Positions 1-7,162 of a DNA stretch of 64,000 nucleotides are shown here, piece by piece. The stretch is from Parvularcula dongshanensis. Lineage in GTDB: Bacteria; Pseudomonadota; Alphaproteobacteria; Caulobacterales; Parvularculaceae. The notes beneath the pieces were generated by a model. The model worked only from the letters and a program-made list of their open reading frames with translations, was not told where the DNA came from and searched no databases. The first letter of the stretch is position 1. Each line of letters starts with the position of its first letter. The stretch lies in the NCBI RefSeq assembly GCF_014199615.1, contig NZ_JACHOB010000002.1, forward strand, positions 124,001 to 188,000, in the 5' to 3' direction. The translations under genes and the position numbers were made by a program.

Positions 1-2
1 AG

Positions 3-254
3 ACCCGCGCGTCGATCGACGCCGAGATCGCGGAGATGGAAGAGGAGAACGACGCCCGGCTCGACGCGAAGATCCACGCCGCCGAGGCTCGGATCGCGGA
101 GACCGCCGAACGTGCGCGCGACGCCGTCTTCCAGGCGGCGCGCGAGACGACCCGTGAGATCGTGTCGAGCCTGACCGGCGAGGCGCCCTCCGAAGCCGAC
201 GTCGACGACGCGCTTACGACCGCGAGGGAGGACATCCATGCAAGAGCAGCATGA
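3..254 (+). CDS. atpG: ATP synthase F0 subunit b' (C-terminal part, cut by window edge)
   Basis: The reading frame is open from the window edge to a stop at 252-254 and gives about 83 residues of Glu/Ala/Arg-rich amphipathic helix, as in the peripheral stalk of F-type ATP synthase. The stalk dimer (b plus b' in alphaproteobacteria) holds the F1 alpha3beta3 ring against the membrane part so that proton flow drives ATP synthesis. The membrane anchor would lie upstream, outside the window. The next gene overlaps it by 17 nt and encodes the partner stalk subunit. The b' assignment rests on the usual atpB-atpE-b'-b order; from the helix alone it could be either b-type subunit. Confidence 0.85.
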   Translation, partial: TRASIDAEIAEMEEENDARLDAKIHAAEARIAETAERARDAVFQAARETTREIVSSLTGEAPSEADVDDALTTAREDIHARAA

Positions 255-852
255 TCTTCAGAACCCGAACGACGACTTCGTCGACGATGTCCGGGACGAG
301 TTGACGCTCGACGACGGCACCCTCGTCGACTCTCACGCCCAGGTCGACGACCACTCGGCCCATGGCGCCTGGTACGAGGATACGAACCTGTGGGTCCTCG
401 TGGCCTTCCTGCTCGTGCTCGGCCTGCTCGCCTGGCAGGGCGTGCACCGCAAGGTCGGCGGCGCCCTCGGCGCGCGTAGCGATCGCATCCGGGGCCAACT
501 CGACGAGGCGCGGTCGCTCCGGGAGGAGGCGCAGCGCCTGCTCGCCGAGTACCAGAAGCGCCAGCGCGAAGCCGAAGAGGAAGCCAAGTCGATCATCGAG
601 CAGGCCAAGGACGACGCCAAGATCATGACGTCCGACGCCCGCGTGCACCTCGATGAGCAGCTGGCGCGCCGGACCCGTGCCGCGGAGGACCGGATCGCCC
701 GGGCCGAAGCGCAGGCTATCGCCGACGTTCGTGGTCATGCAGCCGACCTCGCCGTCGCCGCCGCGCGCCGGATCATCGCGGAGAAGGCGGCTGACGGGCG
801 GGACCCGCTCATCGACCGGGCGATTTCGGACGTTGCCGTCCGGCTCGGCTGA
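238..852 (+). CDS. atpF: ATP synthase F0 subunit b
   Basis: A 204-residue stalk subunit. One membrane helix (residues about 50-69, NLWVLVAFLLVLGLLAWQGV) is followed by a long charged coiled coil with the family pattern RSDRIRGQLDEARSLREEA. It anchors the peripheral stalk and links F0 to F1. It overlaps the end of the b' gene by 17 nt, so translation is probably coupled. The oddity is an acidic, Asp-rich extension of about 48 residues before the membrane helix; this subunit normally starts only a few residues before it. No downstream ATG lies before the membrane segment, though an in-frame TTG near 301 would shorten the extension. Confidence 0.93.
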   Translation: MQEQHDLQNPNDDFVDDVRDELTLDDGTLVDSHAQVDDHSAHGAWYEDTNLWVLVAFLLVLGLLAWQGVHRKVGGALGARSDRIRGQLDEARSLREEAQRLLAEYQKRQREAEEEAKSIIEQAKDDAKIMTSDARVHLDEQLARRTRAAEDRIARAEAQAIADVRGHAADLAVAAARRIIAEKAADGRDPLIDRAISDVAVRLG

Positions 853-958
853 ACGGGGGCCGGGGTACAGCGAATAGACTGTAACCCAACGTTGACTGAA
901 AGAAGGGCGCGACGCCCCATAATAATTGACGCGTCAGACATCATAGGGAGCGGGCCTC

Positions 959-1534
959 ATGCGATCCATCCTAGCGAACGGCATCCTCGCGCTTTGCGCG
1001 TTGCCTCTCGTCGCCTGCAGCTCCATCGGGGGTAAGGAGGACAACTTCGCCTCCCAGATCTCGGACATTGCCGATGCGTGGCGGGACGGGAAGGACGACG
1101 TCGAGAAGGGCCGCCGAACGGTCGAGAAAGGCCGCGACGAGGTCAAGGACGGCCGAGAGGACGTTCAGGACGCAACGAAGCAGCTCGCCCGCTACGAACG
1201 CGACCTGAGCCAAGCGCGCGAAGCCTACAACGCCGCTCTGCTTCTCTCCGGCGCTTCGGCCGCGCGCAGCGCGACCACCGGGACGCCAGTCGCGGAGGAC
1301 GAAGAAGACGACTCCCTTCAGCGTCTAGAGAAGCGGGTCGCCAAGCTGCAGGACGACGTCAAGGACGAGCGGAAGAAGATCGAGCGGGGCCGCAAGGACA
1401 TCCGCGACGGCCAGGACCGGATCAAGAAGGGCGAGGACCTCATCCGGCAGGGTGAACGCAAGATGATCGAGGCGGAGACGGCCTACGCGCGCGATGGCGG
1501 CGGCGATCCCAACTTCTTCGAACGGCTGTTCTGA
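959..1534 (+). CDS. Lipoprotein with glycine-heptad coiled coil, function unknown
   Basis: A 191-residue protein with a lipoprotein signal ending in LVAC (Cys20 is the likely lipidated residue). The mature part is highly charged and helical. Two blocks have a glycine at every seventh position: Gly44, 51, 58, 65 (units such as VEKGR and VKDGR) and Gly144, 151, 158, 165 (IERGR, IRDGQ, IKKGE, IRQGE). Between them lie a Leu/Ala segment and an acidic linker. A membrane-anchored periplasmic coiled coil is likely, perhaps a hairpin whose two arms pair. I do not recognise a named family. It follows atpF after about 105 nt and ends just before a strong terminator. Confidence 0.85.
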   Translation: MRSILANGILALCALPLVACSSIGGKEDNFASQISDIADAWRDGKDDVEKGRRTVEKGRDEVKDGREDVQDATKQLARYERDLSQAREAYNAALLLSGASAARSATTGTPVAEDEEDDSLQRLEKRVAKLQDDVKDERKKIERGRKDIRDGQDRIKKGEDLIRQGERKMIEAETAYARDGGGDPNFFERLF

Positions 1535-1553
1535 GCCGGATCGGATATCGTAC

Positions 1554-3029
1554 TTAGAAGGGACGCTTCGGCGTCCCTTTCTCTTTGCGACGCACGATCG
1601 TGACGGCCTGCGCACCGAGCAGGAAGACGAGCGGGATCGCGCCCGTCACCGCCATGGCGCGCGTGACCGCCTGACCGCCCGCCGACCAGATCGCGGCCCC
1701 CGTCATCGCGGCCAGGACCACGCCCCAGTAAAGCCGTTCCGCGATCGGCGGCTCGCCGCCGCCTCGGCTCAAGAGGCCGAGGACGTAGGCCCCGCTGTCC
1801 GCGCTGGTCACCAGGAACAAGAAGACGAGGAGCAGCGTCACGGCCTGAGTGAGCGCCGCCAACGGGTAGTGCCCGAGAAGCGCGTAGGTCGCTCTTGGCG
1901 CCGTCGAGAAGTCCGCCACGCCGAGTTCCGCCCCCGATGCCTGCACCTCGAGCGCGGCGCCGCCGAAGACGCCGAACCATAGGAGCGTCGCGAGTGCCGG
2001 CACGAGGACGACGCCCGTGACGAACGCTCGGACCGTGCGTCCCCGGCTGATGCGCGCGACGAAGACTCCGACGAAGGGCGTCCACGCGACCCACCACAAG
2101 AAGTAGGTCAAGGACCACTCCCGCGTCCACGCCCGCCCGGCCCCCTCGGGCCGGAGGCGGACGGACAGCTCGGGCAGCGCCTCCACATAGGCTCGCCCGG
2201 CCTTCCCCACGGTCTCGAGAAGCGTGGCGGTCGGCCCGGTTGCCAGGACGAAGACGAGCAGGAGAAGCGCGAGCGCGACGTTGACGAGCGAGAGGACGGC
2301 GATGCCGCGCCGAAGGCCGCTGGCGGCGGAAGTGCCGTAGGCGGCGAGGAGGACGAGCAGGAGGACGAGCTGCGTCGCCCTGCCCGGCGGTGTCCCCAAG
2401 ATGAACCCCGCCCCCGCGCTCATCTGAAAGAGACCCTGGCCCAGGCTGGCGACCAGTCCGAACAGCACCGCGACGAGCGCCGTCCAGTCGAGGAGGCGCC
2501 GCGCCCGCCGGGGCGCCGCCTCGAAGGGTGCGCTCGGCAGCGGCGCTTCGCCCGCCTTCGTTGCGAGCGCGACGGCGAGCGCTGCGACGGCGTAGATCGC
2601 CCAGGCGTGGAGCGACCAGTGGAACTGCGTAAGCGCGTGCGCCTGCGCGGTCGGATTGCCGCCGATGACCGAGCCGGGCGGCGGCGAGCCCGCGTGGATC
2701 AGGGGCTCGGCCGCGCCCCAGAAGACGAGGCCCGCCCCCATGCCTGCGGCGAACAGCATGGAGAGCCAAGTCAGTGTCCGGAATTCGGGCCTCGCGTCCG
2801 CGCCGCCGATCCGGCGTCCCCCCCAGGGGGGCAGCAGCATCAGCGCGCAAAGGAGGAGGCACGCCGTCGCGCCCCAGAGCGTCAGCCAGTCGAAGCGGCG
2901 GAGGAACCAGCGGGCGGCGGCCTGCAGGACGGCCGCGCCCTCACCCGGCGCTAGGACGAAGCCGAACGCGACGACGCCTACGGCGAGATGCGGCGCCCAC
3001 CGCCGCGCTGCGCTACCCCTTCGGTGCAC
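1554..3029 (-). CDS. BCCT-family transporter (betaine/carnitine/choline type)
   Basis: A 491-residue inner-membrane protein with about 12 hydrophobic segments. Family landmarks are GMGAGLVFWGAAEPL near residue 97 and WVAWTPFVGVFVARISRGR near residue 318, the BCCT signature with its Trp/aromatic substrate cage. BCCT carriers import quaternary ammonium compounds such as glycine betaine or choline, usually with Na+ or H+. The GTG start lies inside the SURF1 gene (17-nt overlap), so it is read as the last gene of the ctaE-DUF983-SURF1 run. Substrate cannot be fixed from sequence. Its last codons double as the terminator hairpin of the opposing lipoprotein gene. Confidence 0.88.
   Translation of the reverse strand: MHRRGSAARRWAPHLAVGVVAFGFVLAPGEGAAVLQAAARWFLRRFDWLTLWGATACLLLCALMLLPPWGGRRIGGADARPEFRTLTWLSMLFAAGMGAGLVFWGAAEPLIHAGSPPPGSVIGGNPTAQAHALTQFHWSLHAWAIYAVAALAVALATKAGEAPLPSAPFEAAPRRARRLLDWTALVAVLFGLVASLGQGLFQMSAGAGFILGTPPGRATQLVLLLVLLAAYGTSAASGLRRGIAVLSLVNVALALLLLVFVLATGPTATLLETVGKAGRAYVEALPELSVRLRPEGAGRAWTREWSLTYFLWWVAWTPFVGVFVARISRGRTVRAFVTGVVLVPALATLLWFGVFGGAALEVQASGAELGVADFSTAPRATYALLGHYPLAALTQAVTLLLVFLFLVTSADSGAYVLGLLSRGGGEPPIAERLYWGVVLAAMTGAAIWSAGGQAVTRAMAVTGAIPLVFLLGAQAVTIVRRKEKGTPKRPF
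1558..1586 (+). terminator. Rho-independent terminator of the lipoprotein gene
   Basis: A 9-bp stem (1558-1566 with 1571-1579) has a UUCG tetraloop and is followed on the + strand by a pyrimidine tract ending in TTT. It lies 24 nt after the lipoprotein stop codon. There is no T-run on the other side, so it should act on + strand transcripts only. The hairpin falls inside the last codons of the reverse-strand BCCT gene. Confidence 0.8.
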
Positions 3030-3717
3030 GCGACGCGGCCAGGTAGACGGCGAGGAGGGCCGCCGCGAGGCCGTACCAGGTCAGGACGTAGCCGAGGTGG
3101 CGATTGCTGAACTCGATCCGCGTCGTGCCGCCCTCGGGCAGTGCGGTCGGCAGGGTGCTGTCGAGGTAGAAGGGCAACGCCGTCCCGCCGACATCGGCGA
3201 ACGCCTCGTAGAGCGGGTCGGCTCTGCGTGAGAAGTAGGACCCTGCTGCGGGTTCGTCCGGCGGCGCGATGGCGGCGGCGAGCCCCCTGCCCGATTCGAA
3301 GCGCCGGACGAGGCCCGTCATGGCTGCGGCATCCGGCGGCGTGTAGGTCGGCTGGCGTGCCTCGTCCGGCACGAAGCCGCGATTGACGAGGAGCGTTTCG
3401 TCCGTGCCGTCGGGTCTGAAAGGTTGGAACACGTACCAACCCGCGACGCCGTCATAGGTGCCGAAGACGTGGGCGGTCCGATCTGTCAGAAATCCTCCCT
3501 GGACCTCGACGGGAAGGTACTCGGGGTCTTGCCCCGCCCCTATCATCGAGAGCGGTTCGCCGAGGGGAACCGGCGGCTGATCGACCCGCGCTTCGACCTT
3601 GGCGATCAGGTCCTCCTTCCAGGCCAACCGGCGCACTTGCCAGGTGCCCAGCGAGACGAGAACGATCAGGCCGAGAAGCGTCGCGCCCGTCAGAACGGGG
3701 CGGAAGCGGAACCTCAC
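3013..3717 (-). CDS. SURF1 family protein (cytochrome oxidase assembly)
   Basis: A 234-residue protein with the SURF1 layout: N-terminal membrane helix ending in LGTWQVRRLAWKEDLI, a periplasmic domain with the LLVNRGFVP strand, and a C-terminal helix preceded by FSNRHLGYVLTWYGLA. SURF1 helps insert heme a/a3 into subunit I of aa3-type oxidase. The GTG start overlaps the stop of the DUF983 gene as GTGA. The position right after ctaE and DUF983 is the standard alphaproteobacterial arrangement and supports the assembly role. Confidence 0.92.
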   Translation of the reverse strand: MRFRFRPVLTGATLLGLIVLVSLGTWQVRRLAWKEDLIAKVEARVDQPPVPLGEPLSMIGAGQDPEYLPVEVQGGFLTDRTAHVFGTYDGVAGWYVFQPFRPDGTDETLLVNRGFVPDEARQPTYTPPDAAAMTGLVRRFESGRGLAAAIAPPDEPAAGSYFSRRADPLYEAFADVGGTALPFYLDSTLPTALPEGGTTRIEFSNRHLGYVLTWYGLAAALLAVYLAASRAPKG

Positions 3718-4109
3718 CGTGCCCGCCCCTCCGACGCTTGGTTCTTGTACTGAAGCGCGACCATCAGCGCCTTGGCCGGGCGCAAGAGGAGAAGCGTGAG
3801 ACCGAGCGTCAGGAGGATCGCCAGGATCAGGACCGCGCCCGCCGGAAGGCCGAAGGCGAACCGCAGGGCGAAGGCGAAGGCGACCGAGACGAAGCCGACC
3901 GCCGACATGACGAAGAAGGCCGGTCCGTCGCCCGAATCGGCCTTCGAGTAGTCGAGGTCACAGACCGGGCAGCGGTCCTTCAGCCGCAAGAACCCCGCGA
4001 AGAGCTTTCCCTTGCCGCAGCGCGGACACTTGGCGCCGAGCGCCGCGGCGCTCGGCGGGACCGGCGGGACCGGCGGGTAGTAAGGCTCTCGCGCGATGGG
4101 TGGCCTCAG
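3714..4109 (-). CDS. DUF983 zinc-ribbon membrane protein, oxidase-associated
   Basis: It has two CxxC pairs (CPRCGKGKLF and DRCPVC), the DUF983 phrase DSGDGPAFFVM, and two C-terminal membrane helices, and it sits between ctaE and SURF1 as this family usually does. Its exact role in oxidase biogenesis is not established. The start is uncertain: there is no in-frame ATG or GTG before the first CxxC. I place it at CTG 4107-4109, which overlaps the ctaE stop as CTGA and so mimics the GTGA overlap at the other end of the gene (131 aa). An in-frame TTG at 4188-4190 would give 158 aa but a long, unlikely overlap. Confidence 0.82.
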   Translation of the reverse strand: MRPPIAREPYYPPVPPVPPSAAALGAKCPRCGKGKLFAGFLRLKDRCPVCDLDYSKADSGDGPAFFVMSAVGFVSVAFAFALRFAFGLPAGAVLILAILLTLGLTLLLLRPAKALMVALQYKNQASEGRAR

Positions 4110-5041
4110 CTCAACAGGCCTTCGTTCCCCAGCACGTAGATCGCCGCGAAGAGGAAGAGCCAGACGACGTCGACGAAGTGCCAGTACCAAGCCGCCGCCT
4201 CGAAACCGAAGTGACGCTCCGGGGTGAACTGGTGGCGAAGCCCTCGGATCAGGCAGACGAGCAGGAACAAGGTCCCGATGATGACGTGGAGGCCGTGGAA
4301 GCCCGTGGCCATGAAGAAGGTCGCGCCGTAGACCGAGCCGTTACCGAACGCGAACATGTTGAAGCGCAGCGCCTCGAAGTACTCGACCGCCTGTAGGCAG
4401 GAGAAGAAGGCCCCGAGCGCGATCGTGACGATCATGCCGACCTTGAAGCCCTGCCGGTCGCCGATCTGCATGGCGTGGTGCGCCCAGGTCACCGTCGTCC
4501 CTGACAGAAGAAGGATGATCGTGTTGACGAGCGGCAGACCCCAGGCCGCCAGCGGTTCGACACCCTGAGGCGGCCACTGCCCGCCCAGGTGATGGAACTT
4601 CGCATCGTTCATGAGGTAGGCGGGAAGCCCTTCGGCGTTCAGCATCTGGCTGCCGTCGGACAGGACGATCGCGGGACCCGCGTCGGGGAAGAGCGCGCCG
4701 GCGAAGAAGGCCCAAAACCAGGCGACGAAGAACATCACCTCGGACAGGATGAACAGCACCATCCCGTAGCGCAGACCGATGCGCACGACGGCGGAGGTGT
4801 TCTCGCCCCGCATCGACTCGGCGACGACGTCGCGCCACCAGCCCGCCATGGTGAAGAGGACGCCAAGGAGGCCGACGAAGAACACCCAAGCGCCGGACAT
4901 GCCGTAGAGCGTCTGATCGCCGCCGGCGCTGTAACGCCAGACGACGGCTCCTAGCATCATCACCATCGCTGAGATGCTGCCCACCAGCGGCCAGGGGCTG
5001 GGTGAGACGAGATGGTAGTCGTGCTTGACGTCGCCGGCCAT
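4106..5041 (-). CDS. ctaE: Cytochrome c oxidase subunit III
   Basis: A 311-residue protein with seven membrane segments. Clear subunit III landmarks are KHDYHLVSPSPWPLVGS at the N-terminus, SEVMFFVAWFWAFF (with the conserved Glu), TGFHGLHVIIGT, and the C-terminal FEAAAWYWHFVDVVWLFLF. It is part of the aa3-type terminal oxidase in the cytoplasmic membrane and stabilises proton uptake and assembly of subunit I. The usual upstream genes (subunits II and I, ctaB, ctaG) are not in the window; the gene begins a reverse-strand run with a 147-nt gap to the divergent stress gene. Confidence 0.97.
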   Translation of the reverse strand: MAGDVKHDYHLVSPSPWPLVGSISAMVMMLGAVVWRYSAGGDQTLYGMSGAWVFFVGLLGVLFTMAGWWRDVVAESMRGENTSAVVRIGLRYGMVLFILSEVMFFVAWFWAFFAGALFPDAGPAIVLSDGSQMLNAEGLPAYLMNDAKFHHLGGQWPPQGVEPLAAWGLPLVNTIILLLSGTTVTWAHHAMQIGDRQGFKVGMIVTIALGAFFSCLQAVEYFEALRFNMFAFGNGSVYGATFFMATGFHGLHVIIGTLFLLVCLIRGLRHQFTPERHFGFEAAAWYWHFVDVVWLFLFAAIYVLGNEGLLS

Positions 5042-5188
5042 GAAATCCTCGAACTCTCGGCCTCCGGAGGCCGCCTGACGGGGGAGTAGCGCCGAGCGGA
5101 ACCGAGATCAACGCGGCACGCCGCCTCTTGGTCGAACCGAAGGCGCTACGTCCTTGTTCGCTTTCCAGGACGCGAACCGGAGCCCCCC

Positions 5189-5572
5189 ATGCATAAACAC
5201 GTCACCGCCCACTTTCCCGACCGTGCCAGCGCCGAGGCGGCACACGACGCGCTCGAACGGGCCAACATCTATGCGCACGACATTCACATGGAGGAAGAAG
5301 CCGGCGGCATCGCCGTGCGAGCCTACGTTCAACCCGAGGAGGTCGATCGCGCGGTCGCGATCCTCAAAGGCGATCGCGATCCGAACGACACGCGCGGCGT
5401 GAACGCTTCCGAGGCACCGCGCGCGGGCGCCGGCACGACCCACATGCAAGGGGGTCCGGAAGGCAGCTGGAGCCGTGAGGACCAGGTCCGCCCCGACGGC
5501 TCGGCCGGCGAAGCGCGCGACTACGACGGATCCAAGGAGCAGGCGTCCGATCCCGGCAAGATTGTGCGGTAA
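5189..5572 (+). CDS. Small YflT-like (general-stress) domain protein
   Basis: A 127-residue soluble protein. Residues 1-65 form an alternating beta-alpha fold (HVTAHFPDRASAEAAHDAL, then VRAYVQPEEVDRAVAIL) that matches the N-terminal domain of the gene at 6148-7041 (IVTAVYPNRQQAESAKEAL, then VQARVDEDDVTEAVRIL). The latter carries a longer insert between the two halves. This is the YflT/general stress protein 17M type of domain. Residues 66-127 are Gly/Asp/Ser-rich, hydrophilic and probably disordered. It is the first of three same-strand genes that share two domain types. Function is not known beyond association with stress proteins. Confidence 0.8.
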   Translation: MHKHVTAHFPDRASAEAAHDALERANIYAHDIHMEEEAGGIAVRAYVQPEEVDRAVAILKGDRDPNDTRGVNASEAPRAGAGTTHMQGGPEGSWSREDQVRPDGSAGEARDYDGSKEQASDPGKIVR

Positions 5573-5633
5573 CTTTCTGATTCGTCACCTAGTTGCGCAG
5601 TAACGCCTCCCGATCGTCCGTGTTCCGAGGTTT

Positions 5634-6134
5634 ATGGACGATCGAGACGAAACAGACGCAGAAAAGGGCCGGTCCGCCGCGAACGGCGATCCGGCCGAAA
5701 CCCGGCTGACCCTCGCCGAAGAGCGGATCCGCGTCGCGAAGCGGACCGTCGATCGCGGCGGCGTGCGCGTCTCGACCGTGACGGAACACGAAGACGAGAC
5801 GGTCGAGACCCCCCTGCGCCGCCAGTGGGCGAAGCTCGACCGCATGCCCGTCGAACGCTTCGTCGAGGCCGCACCGGAGCCGCGCGTCGAGGGCGACACC
5901 GTCGTCATCTCGGTCGTCGAGGAGCGGGCCGTCGTCACAAAGCAGCTCGTCGTGATCGAAGAAGTCCGTGTCCGCCTCGACGAACTGACCGAAACGGACA
6001 GCCGGACGGTGCGCGTTGCGAAGCAGCACCTGCGGATCGACGAGATCCCGGCCCGGGACGAGAGCGTTACCAGTACCTCTCGACCTGCCGCCGGCGATGC
6101 CCCCGCCCGCCCCCTCACCGCCACCAGAGACTGA
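5634..6134 (+). CDS. DUF2382 (YsnF/AvaK) domain protein
   Basis: A 166-residue charged protein with the DUF2382 pattern: LTLAEERIRVAKRTVDRGGVR at residues 24-44, then RVEGDTVVISVVEERAVVTK and VIEEVRVRLDEL. It aligns with the C-terminal half of the next gene (LVEERLNIGKRDVDRGAVKV). DUF2382 proteins are found with general stress genes, and their biochemical role is not established. No signal peptide or membrane segment is present. It lies 61 nt after the YflT-like gene and 13 nt before the fusion gene, so all three are probably co-transcribed. Confidence 0.85.
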   Translation: MDDRDETDAEKGRSAANGDPAETRLTLAEERIRVAKRTVDRGGVRVSTVTEHEDETVETPLRRQWAKLDRMPVERFVEAAPEPRVEGDTVVISVVEERAVVTKQLVVIEEVRVRLDELTETDSRTVRVAKQHLRIDEIPARDESVTSTSRPAAGDAPARPLTATRD

Positions 6135-6147
6135 AGGAGACATTCCG

Positions 6148-7041
6148 ATGAACCGCATCGTAACCGCGGTCTACCCGAACCGCCAACAGGCCGAATCTGC
6201 GAAGGAGGCCCTCAAGGCCGCCAAGGTGGACGCCGATAAGATTCACATCATCGACCGTGCAAGCGAGCTCGAAGGAGGCAGATACGACGAGTCCTCCAAG
6301 CGCTATAGCTACCTTCGCGACAGCGCTATCCCCGGCGACGAGCTTCACACCTATCACGACGCGCTCGAGCGCGGCGAGACGCTGGTCCAAGCCCGTGTCG
6401 ATGAGGACGACGTGACCGAAGCCGTCCGCATCCTCGAAGGCGGGGCGGCGCTCGACCTCGACGAGCGCGAGAAGTCCTATACGGACGAACATCGCTTCGG
6501 CACCCGCAACGCCTATCGCCGCGACTATGCGGACCGGGCGGGCTTCTTCGGGGCCGGCCGGGCTGCGGAAGATGACGGTCGGACCGCCGAGGACCGCCGC
6601 GACGCCGCGCCGAGCCAACTGGACGCAGATGATTCCGGGCATATCGACCTGGTCGAGGAACGCCTGAACATCGGTAAGCGGGACGTCGACCGGGGCGCCG
6701 TGAAGGTCCGCTCCTACGTCGTCGAGAAGCCCTTCGAGCAGGACGTCACCCTGCGTGAAGAAGAGGTCTTCCTCGATCGGCATCCTGCGAACCGCGTCCT
6801 CTCCGCCGATGAAGCGAACGCCGCGTTCCAAGACCGCACGGTGGAAGTCCACGCGCGCGGCGAGGAGCCCGTGATCGAGAAGGAAGCCGTAGTCAAAGAG
6901 GAAGTGGACGTGAGGAAGGCCGCGACCGAGAAGACGCGTCACGTGGTCGACAAGATCCGTTCGACGGAGGTCGACGTCGAAGAAGGCGAAGACTTCGTCC
7001 GCAAGGACTCCGACCGGGACGACCTGCGCGCCGACCGCTGA
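6148..7041 (+). CDS. YflT-like plus DUF2382 fusion stress protein
   Basis: A 297-residue protein. The ATG at 6148 has AAGGAGA 8 nt upstream; the frame is open further upstream but only across the previous gene. Residues 1-105 are a YflT-like domain (MNRIVTAVYPNRQQAES ... ETLVQARVDEDDVTEAV), and residues about 165-280 are a DUF2382 domain (LVEERLNIGKRDVDRGAVKV). The two upstream genes are each one half of this architecture. That implies physical or functional pairing of the domains, probably in a surface or cytoplasmic stress response. A strong terminator follows 22 nt after the stop. Confidence 0.87.
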   Translation: MNRIVTAVYPNRQQAESAKEALKAAKVDADKIHIIDRASELEGGRYDESSKRYSYLRDSAIPGDELHTYHDALERGETLVQARVDEDDVTEAVRILEGGAALDLDEREKSYTDEHRFGTRNAYRRDYADRAGFFGAGRAAEDDGRTAEDRRDAAPSQLDADDSGHIDLVEERLNIGKRDVDRGAVKVRSYVVEKPFEQDVTLREEEVFLDRHPANRVLSADEANAAFQDRTVEVHARGEEPVIEKEAVVKEEVDVRKAATEKTRHVVDKIRSTEVDVEEGEDFVRKDSDRDDLRADR

Positions 7042-7062
7042 GCCTCGGCAACGTCGACAAAG

Positions 7063-7090
7063 AAGGGCCCCGCTTCGGCGGGGCCTTTTT
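7063..7090 (+). terminator. Rho-independent terminator after the stress module
   Basis: An 11-bp GC-rich stem (7063-7073 with 7078-7088) has a UUCG loop and runs directly into a TTTTT tract. It ends the transcript of the three YflT/DUF2382 genes. Confidence 0.9.
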
Positions 7091-7162
7091 GTTCGCGGCC
7101 GGCCCTTACGGGCGAGAGGCTGCGTCGGGCCAGGTGTTCGCCTCGCTTCAAAGAAAGCACCC

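Noticed and set aside
904-917. Small inverted repeat after atpF (GGGCG...CGCCC)
   Set aside because: The stem is only 5 bp and is followed by an A/T mix without a T-run; too weak to call a terminator.
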